Positions 10,734 through 19,725 of a DNA stretch of 64,000 nt are shown here, piece by piece (the stretch's first letter is position 1; each line of letters starts with the position of its first letter). Origin of the DNA: Paratrimastix pyriformis (taxonomy: Eukaryota; Preaxostyla; Paratrimastigidae); assembly GCA_027972325.1 (NCBI GenBank), contig JAPMOS010000090.1, forward strand, positions 62,001 through 126,000. Reading direction: 5' to 3'. The notes below the pieces were generated by a model. The model saw only the letters and a list, made by a program, of their open reading frames with translations. It ran no database searches and had not been told where the DNA came from. Both the position numbers and the translations under genes were made by a program.

Positions 10734-11902
10734 ATGAATCCCCTCTCTTCCTGCCCGCACTTCCACTTGATCCACCAAGTCTGGCTCTTACCAGGCACAA
10801 CTGTAACTCACGTTCGTGCAGAACCAGCAAATCCGGGCGATGCTGACGATTCTCCGTGATCGAAACACTGACCGCGCGGATTTCATTTTCTACGCTGTCT
10901 GTTGGTGTCCCCCATCCACGGATCATAAATTTTTTTCGTAGGACCGACTTTTCAGACTTCTGATTGAGGAGGCCCTCTCTATGCTCCCCTATCGCGAGAA
11001 ACAGATCACGACCCCAACCGGTTCCGTCTTCACCGGCTGCGAGTTCTCCTCCAACCTTGCGGGCGTTTCAATCGTACGCAGTGGTGAAAGTATGGAGGCC
11101 GCTCTGCGTTGCGTGTGCAAAAAGATTCGCATCGGCAAGATTCTCATCCAACGGAATGAGGCTTCTGCTGACAAGGCACCCATTCACTACTACACAAAGC
11201 TTCCCCATGACATTGCCGGTCTGCTACCATCACCCATTTCTCGCTCCTTCATCATCGGTTCCCCTGCTGATGGGCTGATCAGATCGGCATGTTCTGGTCC
11301 GATCCTTCGGTTCATTGCTACTTTCATCTTGATGCCGTTTTTATCTTAGCTTCTCGACCCCATGCTCGCATCTGGGGGGTCCGCACGCGCCGCCATTGAG
11401 GTCTGTATCTCCCTTCTTAATAACACACTTTTTTTGTCTGTCAGATCCTGAAGGAGCACGGCGTCCCCGAGAGCCGCATCATCTTCGTCAACATGATCGC
11501 AGCTCCCGAAGGCGTTCGTTCCATTTGCTCTAGGTCGCTTTCCCCTTCCCTTCTCCTTCCCCCCTCTCTTCCTCCATCGTGCCCCTGGACGACGAACCCT
11601 CTTCGTTGTCGCGCCTCACTCCCTCTTCATTCTTCTGGTTGGTCTCCTCCAGCTTCCCTGCCCTGCAGATCGTCTCGTGTGCCCTGGACGACTACCTGAA
11701 CGATGAAAAGTACATCATCCCCGGGGTGGGAGACTTTGGGGACCGCTACTTCGGCACCGAGGTCCTCAGCAGCCATGCTGGAGTGCTCCACAGACCCCTG
11801 GAGTGTGCCCCGAGTCCTCTGACGGCATCCGCCCGGTCTCACACTCCTCCAGCGACCGAGGCCAGCGCCCCGGCAACATCCACTCCTGCCGCAGCGCAGT
11901 GA
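10734..11902 (+). CDS. UPRT: uracil phosphoribosyltransferase
   Basis: Seven exons (10734-10802, 10822-10896, 10942-11218, 11283-11296, 11350-11400, 11445-11533, 11653-11902) encode 274 residues of the eukaryotic UPRT family, which salvages uracil to UMP with PRPP in the cytosol. Family blocks run in order: LTILRDRNTDRADFIFYADR, FRLLIEEALSMLPY, GVSIVRSGESMEAALR, RIGKILIQRNEASADK, the PRPP loop LLDPMLASGGSARAAI, IIFVNMIAAPEG and the uracil-binding YIIPGVGDFGDRYFGTE. The DRHVLLLDPML segment is complete only if a 14-nt microexon is used. The first intron would be only 19 nt; it is inferred because WLLPGTT and NQQIRAML align to the continuous family motif. Donors otherwise are GTCTGT, GTCTGC, GTCCGA, GTCTGT and GTCGCT. 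The last 40 residues are a Ser/Thr/Ala/Pro tail. Confidence 0.88.
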
Positions 11903-12035
11903 AGGCCCAAGCTCCGAAATCTCATAAGCTAACGAGAGATCGAGCCGGTGTCAGTACGTCGGTTATTTTTTTCTTCCAAATTTTTGGCTGGTCGAACTTG
12001 CCTCCCTCCAGTACCCTGTAAACGGCACACTGCGG

Positions 12036-13301
12036 ATGAAGGCTTTCGTTTTACTTTCGCTGGCTGTTTTGGTTGGCTTCGCCTTCGCGGAGAGCGAGCC
12101 CGAAGATGATTCGTACGACATGGTTTGTTTTTTTGTCAATTTGAATTGTTCCGGGACTCATGTTGTCATGTTGTTGTATTGTCAGGATTATATCGATCTG
12201 GATACGCTTGATGCCCCTGAGGCTGAGTACGAAGCTGCCAGTGTCGAGGGAGATGAGGACAAAACTAAGACTGGCGGTGCTGATACGCAGAACGGCGAAG
12301 ATCAAGACGTCTGTCCAATGCCACCGCACTTTGCGTGTTCGTAAATTTCGGAAAACTGGGACCCCAAAAATCCAAACAGTGGAGACTTCCCAAAATCTTG
12401 GGGACCAAAACGAATCTGACACGGCAACAGCGCGTAACGGAGATCACATCTCTCATTCCCACGGTTCTGTCGATACTGCAGACGCAGATCAAACCCGAAG
12501 CACAAATGTCCACCCCTGCCGAGGTCCTCGAGCAAATATTTTTCTTTGCTGGGGATCTCATCAGCGCTTTCGCTCAATAGCTTCCTCTTAAGGAAAACCT
12601 CCTTGCCAAGCTGAAGGCCGCTCCTCTTCAGGGCATTTCGACCGAGATGTTGGAGGGTCACTGGGCTCTGTACAAGGGCTACGTGAACAACTTCAACACC
12701 CTTCGCCGCGAGCTGAACCAGGCCCGCGCCAATGGTGATTATTCTCTGGCGACCCTCGACCACAAGCGTCGCCTCAACTTTGGTCAGCTTGTTTCTGTTT
12801 TGACAAATCGAGACTTATTTTTCCCCCACTCTTTCAGAGCTGAACGGCGTGATCCTTCATGAACTCTATTTCTCGAACCTCACCCCGCGCCCCACCCCGC
12901 CCAGCGACAAGGTGAAGCAATACTTTGCCCAGTATTTCGGAACCTTCGAGAAGTTCATGGAGGAGCTGGTCAACACGGCCTCCAAGACTCGCGGTATTGG
13001 GTCTGCCATCACCTTTTCGTTTGTTCAATTTTGTTCATCCTGGTCTCGTAGTTGGACGATTGTCTACGCTGATCCTTACACTTGCAACATTCATTGGGTC
13101 GAGATGCACGAGAACGGCAACCCGGCGGGCTGCATGCCCCTGGTGGTGCTGGACTGCTGGGAACACGCGTTCGCCAAGGACTATGGCAACACTGGTCGCC
13201 CCAACTACGTCGCCGCTGTCACCCAACTGATTGACTGGGGCGAGGTGGAGCAGCGCCTGGATGCCCTCACCAGTGGCCATATGCTGCAGCGCCACTATTA
13301 G
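12036..13301 (+). CDS. secreted Fe/Mn-family superoxide dismutase
   Basis: Six exons (12036-12122, 12186-12308, 12482-12523, 12581-12782, 12838-13000, 13052-13301) give 288 residues. Residues 1-18 (MKAFVLLSLAVLVGFAFA) form a clear signal peptide, followed by an acidic linker of about 65 residues and then the SOD fold. Four metal-ligand positions are visible: His in LEGHWALYKGYV, His in VILHELYF, and Asp and His in LDCWEHAF. Downstream are DYGNTGRPNYV and LIDWGEVEQRL, typical of the C-terminal domain. The usual H-x3-H-H around the first ligand is replaced by HWALYKGYV. The enzyme would dismute superoxide in the secretory pathway or outside the cell, which is unusual for this normally mitochondrial or cytosolic family. 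The third exon is the least certain. Confidence 0.8.
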
Positions 13302-13706
13302 GCGTCCTTGCAGTGGAGTGTCTCCCTGGTCAACGAGAGAGTGTGCGTGCCGCCAACCTGGTCGCCAAAACCAGGTGAGAGTGAGCAATCCCTCTGTTGT
13401 TTTTGAGGGCCCGTTGGGCTCTCTGTTCATTCCAACGAACCTTGTTTCTTTTTCATTTTGTTGCTTTTCGATCCATTTTTCCTTTTCCTTTTTGTTCCAG
13501 GTTTCACACAACACAATTGTGAATTTTGTAATCTTCCACGCTGGGGCAGGTTTGGGGTTTAAGAAACTCCCTGAATGCAAGGCCACGATCGTAACGCCAT
13601 TGTCCATGCATTAGCACGAGACTGACCGGCTCCTCGTCACTCAATCGGCCAGATTTCGGGACAATCTGCATCCCTGAGGTTGAACTGCCTTTGAGGCACT
13701 TTGAAA
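13302..13706. other. intergenic, no gene seen
   Basis: The gap between the SOD stop and the SMT start. It is T-rich around 13440-13500 and holds no convincing reading frame. It probably contains the SOD 3' end and the SMT promoter. Confidence 0.5.
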
Positions 13707-15306
13707 ATGAGTACAGTCTGGCTGCTGCTGTTGGGCCTGGTCGCCTACAGTGTGTACAAAATGTGCACCACCAAGATGGCGGTTCGTCTGCTGCGGCTGA
13801 TTTATGAGTATCGGTCTGTCAAGATTGTGATTGGGTGCTCACCGCCACCTTCCCCCCCCCCCCCCCCCGATTTGCCAGCTGCAAAGACTACGTGAAATTT
13901 ATTGCCGAGCACAAGCGCCTTTTCGCCGAGGCTCAGGCCAAGGGCGGAAACCATGCTGCTGTCCGCACTCTTTTCTGTTTTGGGTTTAATTCTGAAAAAT
14001 CCGTGCCGCCTGGTATTGTATTCGTCTTTATTTTTTATAGTGCACCGGCCACTTCTATGACCTCATGGCTGGTCTGTCGCATTCTTGTCCCCCATTATCA
14101 ATTCTTGCTCTGTTCGTCCCCGATAGAATTGATTGAGCTGTACTATGGACCCTCTTTCCACTTTGCTCCCCCTCGTTACAAGGGCCAGAACAACGATGAG
14201 GCTCTCCAGGATTTCCATGCCAAGGTTGCTCATCTCCTCCAGCTCGCCCCCGGCAAGAAATGCTTGGACCTTGGCTGCGGTGTTGGCGGTCTCCTTCGTG
14301 ATGTTGGCCGGGAGTCTGGTGCGTCAGTGACCGGCATCACCCTGTCTGATGAGGAGGTGCGCATTGGCAACGAGCTCAACCAGAGCATGGGTCTGGGCCA
14401 CATCTGCAGCATTGTCAAGGTCTTGTTTTTTCCCACCGTGTTTTGACCCGATTGACATTTTTTTTTTTTTTTGGTTTCTTAGGGCAACATGCAGCGGCTT
14501 CCGTTCGAGGAGTCCTCCTTCGATGCCGTCTATGGTGTTTACACTCTGAAGTACCTCACCCAGCCCGAGCTTGAGCGGACCCTCCAGGAGGTGCGCCGCG
14601 TTCTGAAGCCTGGCGGCATGTTCCTGGTCTGGCGTCGCGGTCGTGTGTGTTTGTGGAGGGGGGGAGGAGGAGGAGGAGGAGGTTGTTCTGTGGATTTCTT
14701 TCTTGTTTCTCATCTGGGGCGCCGCCCTCTCTCCCACCGGGGGTTACATCCTCCTCGCACTGCAGGTCTACTGCCTGATGAAGACCGACAAGTACGACGA
14801 GTCCAACCCGGAGCACCGCGCGCTCATCTCGGGCTTCGAGTACTCGTGCGGCATGCCGGCCCTGCACTACACCAAGCGGATGAAGCAGGACTGCATCCAG
14901 GCGGGCATGACCCCGCTGGCCCACTTCGACTCGTCCCACGACAACCTGCAGTGGTACACCTTCTTCGCCGAGAACCGGCTGCTCCGCTTCCTGCTCACCT
15001 CGCGCCTCATCCGCACCCTGATGTACGTCGCCGAGGCCGTCCGCATCCTGCCCGCCAAGTTCACCGAGTTCATGCAGATCTTCATCGTCAACAATGTCAT
15101 CTCCATCTACAAGGCTGGCTCCATGTCTGTCCTCCTGCCTTGATGACCTGGCCGCCGGGGGGTGGTCGGGTCGGGTGTCGCTGGTACCTGGGCTCACCCC
15201 CCTCCTTCCCGCGCACATCACCACCTCCCGCACTGCCAACAGGGGCATCATGTCCGGCTCGGAGTATCTGATCTTCCAGAAGCCCGTCGCTGGGCCCTCC
15301 CACTAG
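13707..15306 (+). CDS. SMT1: sterol 24-C-methyltransferase-like protein
   Basis: Seven exons (13707-13813, 13879-13960, 14041-14071, 14127-14419, 14483-14626, 14766-15124, 15243-15306) encode 359 residues. An N-terminal hydrophobic anchor (MSTVWLLLLGLVAYSVYKM) is followed by the SMT signature ELIELYYGPSFHFAPPRY, the SAM-binding motif CLDLGCGVGG, FEESSFDAVYGVYTLKYL and LQEVRRVLKPGGMFLVYC, then the C-terminal sterol domain with GFEYSCGMPALHYTKR. The family transfers methyl from SAM to C24 of a sterol side chain in the ER (ERG6 step). Donors are GTCTGT, GTCCGC, GTCTGT, GTCTTG, GTCTGG and GTCTGT, so every intron begins GTC. Intron 1 ends in a 17-base poly-C run before the acceptor. The C-terminus is anchored only by a short last exon. 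Confidence 0.85.
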
Positions 15307-15899
15307 ACGCCACGTCCCCCCCGGGTTATAATGACCCCCCCAAACGCCAGGACAACCATCATGTCGGGTTCTTGTTTCAACAAGGAAAATATTGTGTTGG
15401 TCTTTTTCCCACTGTGTTTCTGTGTGCCTGCACCCAATGACCCCCCACGACCACTGTGGCGCGGCCTGCTCGCCCCCCCGCACGCCTTCCCCCCTCAACC
15501 TCGTTTCGCCGGCGCGCTCAGGGGGAGGATCCGTCCTCACTCTGGGGGTTACGTCGGCATTTTGGGCTTATGGGCTGGGGACCCGTGTGCTTCGTGCCTG
15601 CTTCCCCTCCCGGTGGTTTGGTGTCTCTATGTGCGGGCTTTGCATCCACCCCCCTGGGGGAGCTTTTCCCTCTCAAGAACAATTCGGGTGTCTTTCTTTT
15701 CTTTTTTTCTTCGCTGTCTTTTTTCTCCGTCGCCCGCTGATGCAGGCGCCGACCTTCCCAACCCCGACGCAGTTTGCGAACAAAGCGGCCTGGCATTGTC
15801 GTCCTCGGCGGTACGGGGTGCGTTGGGGAGGTTTTTTTTGCCGACATTGAGAAAGAGAAGAGGGAAAAACGCACTAAATAAAAGATCCGGAGCGGAGGC
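15307..15899. other. intergenic, no gene seen
   Basis: The 3' flank of SMT, running into the convergent RWD gene. C-rich, with long but featureless plus-strand frames. An AATAAA at about 15877-15882 could be a polyadenylation signal of the SMT gene. Confidence 0.4.
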
Positions 15900-16433
15900 T
15901 CAGAAATCTTCCAACTCTTCGCCGTGAAATTGAGAGCATCGAGATGAGCAGCCAGCGCAACTTGACGCGCTGCAACCACCCGTCGCTGGTGGAAGGGCCG
16001 TTGGGTCAATTGAACCCAGGAAGGTCTGTGCCTCCTATAACCGGAACAGTAGGGAAAGATGTGGGTCAGTCCAATGGTGATGAATTTGATGGTCGGACCT
16101 CCGCGAGGGAAAAAAGAGAGTAATCGCCCTATTGCCCAGAAGAAGCACGCCAAAATGAAGACTCGAAGAAAGACGGCAGCAAGAGACCTTCTGCTCGGCT
16201 GCCTTGGCCTGGAGAGCTTCGACCAGGCGTCCCTCGGAGTCTTTGAGGCCTTCATGTCCAGGCTCGATGCTAATCACGGGCAAATCGGTCGGGTAGCCCT
16301 CGGGGAGATTGAATGTGATGGTACATTTCACGGCACCCATGACAAAGGGAAGGTGAACGACACGATCCTGAACTGTGACTGCGGGGAACAGGCGGCCCAA
16401 AGCCCAGATCTCGTCTTTCAGATCAAATGACAT
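15900..16433 (-). CDS. RWD-domain protein
   Basis: The exon starting at 16433 encodes MSFDLKDEIWALGRLF and then VKCTITFNLPEGYPTDLPVISIE, the strand-strand-YPxxxP core of an RWD domain (the ubiquitin-conjugating-enzyme-like fold without a catalytic Cys, as in GCN2, FANCL and RWDD proteins). LKDSEGRLVEALQAKAAEQK continues as the following helix and ends at a GTCTCT donor. A 3' exon (about 15900-16019) gives TFLGSIDPTALPPATGG, a Cys/Ser-rich patch and GEELEDF before the stop. The sequence between them is not resolved: two frames are open there. The domain usually mediates protein contacts in ubiquitin or stress-kinase pathways; no specific partner can be named. Confidence 0.6.
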
Positions 16434-16640
16434 TCGCGAAAGAAGATTCGTGCGCTGAGTGAAACTGACCAGGGTGGTTTGTTCCGCCTAATCCGGTGAA
16501 TTCGCTTGGCCCCGCTCGCCTTGGTTGGACGGAGGAAAACACAAATTTTCAGGGAGAGGAGGGAGGGAGAGGAGGAGAACGAAAAGCCGACAGAAAAGAG
16601 GGAAAAAAGAAGATACATCGCCACCGTCCCCAGGTCGAGT

Positions 16641-17725
16641 TTAGGAAGAGGGATTGACCAGAGGAGGAATAACAGCGATACCGATGTACCCCAGAATCGC
16701 GAGAACGACAACCACCAGAATGATGATGATCTAGGACGGGAAAAGAGGAAAAAGAAAATGGTTAGGAAGGGAAGGGAGCGCAGAAGAAGGGAGCGCAGAA
16801 GGGAAGGGAGCGCAGAAGGGAAGGGAGCGCAGAAGGGAAGGGAGCGCAGAAGGGAAGGGAGCGCAGAAGGGAAGAATGGAGGAGGGACCGCGGGAAAGGG
16901 AGGAGGGACCGCGGGGGGGGGGGGGGGCGACGCTGACGCAGCATGAGGCAGACCTTCCACCTCCGCATGCACATTGTGTTCTTCAAACTGCGCGACGTCT
17001 TCCGGAACTTTGCGGTGGCAGCGTTGAGCTCACCTGGAAGGAAACCACGGTGAGCCGCCACAAGGCGCGAGGGCCAGCGCACAGACCAGCCCGCCGGTCG
17101 ATGTCTTCGAGCTTTTCCTGCTTGGCAAGCATGTTCTCGATGTTCTCCTCCATCACGTGTTTCACACCCTCGACATCCCGCATAACCTTAGTCAGCTTCT
17201 CCTTGTTCGAGTCGGCATAGCTGATGGAGGAAAAGTGTCGGAAGGAGCTGCAAAGGGAGTCGCAAACCGTTCGGAAATGGTTCCCATGAAAGCAGCAGCC
17301 CTCCTCGAAAGAGAAAACCGTGTAGCGGAGGTGATCAATTCGCTCAGATTGCCGCGTGATGCTTTCTGCACCTCCTCCAGCAGTTTATGGGCAAGACGCT
17401 GCGGGTAATTTGAAGAGGTGATGGCTATGGTGATTTATAAAAAAACAATGGAGATGAAGCCATGTGGCGGGAAACCCGCGCTGCATTTGGACGAACCGAA
17501 ATAGATGCAGGTATCATCCTTCTCGTAGAAGAGAATCATATCCACATTGCTATCAGTCATCAGTTTGCATGGCTCCTGCGTTGCCTGCTCGTTGGCAATA
17601 ATTTTAGAAATGATTTCTTCATTCCGGCGTTCTTTTGCCTGCCGGGTGTGGAAAATCGCCACAGGAACGCGGCCTGCAAGCCGGCCAATAGCCACAGTCT
17701 CCAGATAGGAGATGGGTCCGCTCAT
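16641..17725 (-). CDS. longin R-SNARE, VAMP7-like
   Basis: Five exons (17497-17725, 17268-17424, 17087-17220, 16954-17033, 16641-16730) encode 229 residues. An N-terminal longin domain (residues about 1-110: SYLETVAIGRLAGRVPVAIF, DMILFYEKDDTCIYF, NYPQRLAHKLLEEVQK) is followed by a SNARE motif (VMRDVEGVKHVMEENIENML ... AGELNAATAKFRKTSRSL) and a C-terminal membrane anchor (IIIILVVVVLAILGYIGIAV). Such proteins drive fusion of late endosomal and secretory vesicles. The ionic zero-layer position, Arg in nearly all R-SNAREs (context RGE), reads Lys here in LAKQEKLE. Donors are GTTCGT, GTTTGC, GTCTGT and GTCTGC. The last intron carries a 14-bp GGGAAGGGAGCGCA-type tandem array and a poly-C run on the coding strand. 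Confidence 0.82.
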
Positions 17726-17875
17726 TCCGATTAATTGAGGATTTGGGGAGCTGCGAAAGAGGAAGAAAAACTGAAACCAACGATTGGTCTCACGTGCCGC
17801 GGTTGTATCCGCCCCAAGTGAAAGCGAATTCAGCCTCCCTTTACTCCCCCGCACCTTCATTCCCCGTCTCTGAAA

Positions 17876-18859
17876 ATGTCCGCCGCGACTGCTGCTTCCT
17901 TGGTTGCACACGCCCCTGCTCCGATGGCCGTTCCTCCACAGCCCACCTCGCTTGAACTCAACCATCTTCCCACCTTCCGGGGGCGCAATGTTGGTCCCTG
18001 CACTGAGTGTCAGTGCCGCGCTTATACACCTCGTTCCCACCTTGGCGGCCTCTGCATGAATTGCAACCACCCCCCAACCAAGCACCTCCGTCTCTGCGAC
18101 ATGTGCAAGAAGCCCGTTGACGACACCACTAAGGACTGCCAGATTCTCTGCTGTCTCGATATCCTTTGCTCAGAGTGCTCCCACAGACTTTGTCTGTCGT
18201 TTTTTCATTGCCCACCTCGTCGATTCAATACTGTCTGGACTTTCAGCCTCCCTTCCGGAGATCGATTGCCCCCGCTGCCACTGCATCACTGTGATGCAGT
18301 CCGCCGAGGCAGCCCCTGCGGCTCCCGCAGAGCCCCAGCGTGAGCGCACTCTCCAGGTCTGGGCGGTCTCGATAACCACCGGCCTGACTGTTTCTCCGGC
18401 AACAGGAGCGTTTCGAGCAAGCCGCCGTCGATGTGGCTCTGCTCAGCAAGCGCCCCAACGACCAGACCCAGCTGGAGCTGTACGGTTTCTTCAAGCAGGC
18501 CAAGGAGGGCGACTGCACGACCAGTCTGGACCCTCTCCCTCCCCTCCCCTCTCCCCTCCCCTCCCCTCTCCCCTCCCCTCTCCTCCACCCTTCCTGGGTT
18601 CTTATCTTATGGTTCTTTTTTCCTCCTCCAGAGAAACCTGGCATGTTCGATGTTCGCGCTCGCTACAAGTGGGACGCCTGGAACAAGCACCTTGGTCTGT
18701 GGTCGATCCCTCCGGGTGGCCGTGGGCTTTTCCCCCTGTGTGCCACCCCTGACCTTTGTGCCCTCTGCTGCCCTTCTGGCGCCCGTCCGTGCAGGGATGA
18801 CCAAGGAGGCTGCCATGGAGGCCTACATTGCCCTGGTCGAGGAGCTCAAGCGCAAGTAG
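17876..18859 (+). CDS. RING-like zinc protein fused to acyl-CoA-binding domain
   Basis: Five exons (17876-18191, 18247-18356, 18406-18523, 18632-18694, 18795-18859) give 223 residues. Residues about 40-70 hold a CTECQCRAYTP ... CMNCNHPPTKH zinc-binding pattern. Residues about 75-125 form a Cys-rich RING-like module (CDMCKKPV, CCLDILCSEC, CPRC). After an Ala/Pro linker comes a complete ACBP domain: RFEQAAVDVALLSKRPND, ELYGFFKQAKEGDC, KWDAWNKHLGMTKEAAM and IALVEELKRK, which would bind medium- to long-chain acyl-CoA. Exon phases join the two parts without a stop, and the last RING Cys pair is encoded in the exon that leads into ACBP. The alternative is a separate ACBP starting at the ATG in VMQSAEAAP (about 18295), sharing the locus. 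Donors are GTCTGT, GTCTGG, GTCTGG and GTCTGT. Confidence 0.7.
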
Positions 18860-19725
18860 ACAACATCCCCCCAGGGAGATATTGCCGCATCTGCTGCCCA
18901 GCCTCCCCGTGTCACATTTTTTTTATATGGATTTCCTCTTCTGCCTTCTCCCCTTTTCTTGTGTCATTCCGAAGAACCCCCCCACCGCACCTGCAGCAGC
19001 AAAACAACAAGAGTCGCCCATTTCCCTCCCCTCCCTTTCTCCCATCATCCTCGTGGTGTCTCACGCTGTTGGCTTTGCCGGGGGGATATCCTCGCGTCAT
19101 CCCCTCGAGTCACTTCCTTCTTCCATCTCCACCCCGGCCTCCTTCTGCTTTTTCTGTTTCGCCCGCCCCCTGAAGAATCCGGCCGTATTTTGGGCTCCTG
19201 TCCCGTCCGTGCTGCTTCCTCTCCGATGCGATTGGATGGGGGGGGGGGGGTAGGGGAGGGTGCCGAAAGATGAGGTGGTGTGTTTGTATGGGCGGGTGGC
19301 CTGCTGCTGTGGTGGTGCTCAGGCTGGCGAAAATTCCTCACGAGCATCGGTGATGACGCGGTCGAGCGCACCCGGCCGGCTCGGGTGTGAGGAGAGGAGG
19401 ACGAGCGGCGGGAGGCGGCGGGTATGAACGGAAAAGAGTGAGGCGAACGCACGAGCGGAGCGGCCTGAGCAAATCACACGGCACGTCCTCGCCGTCACGG
19501 GATCGATTCGCCTTCCTTCTCACCACGGACTCGTGGGCTTGCCCCGGGGCGGCGCTCTGCCAACAACAGGCGTCTCTTCTCGGACGGTGCGTGGAAGGGC
19601 TCGTTTGCGCCTCTCGTCGGGTTTCCTCAGGCCGAACGGTTCCAATTCAGCGCAAGAGAATCGTATTTATACACCACCACCACCACCTTCCTACCCCCGC
19701 CTTTCATCATCATGCGCCTCTTAGG
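18860..19725. other. intergenic between convergent genes, no gene seen
   Basis: The 3' flanks of the ACBP fusion and the TPM-RING gene. CT-rich, with a 12-base G run near 19238-19249. Frames are Pro/Ser/Arg-rich without domains. Confidence 0.5.
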
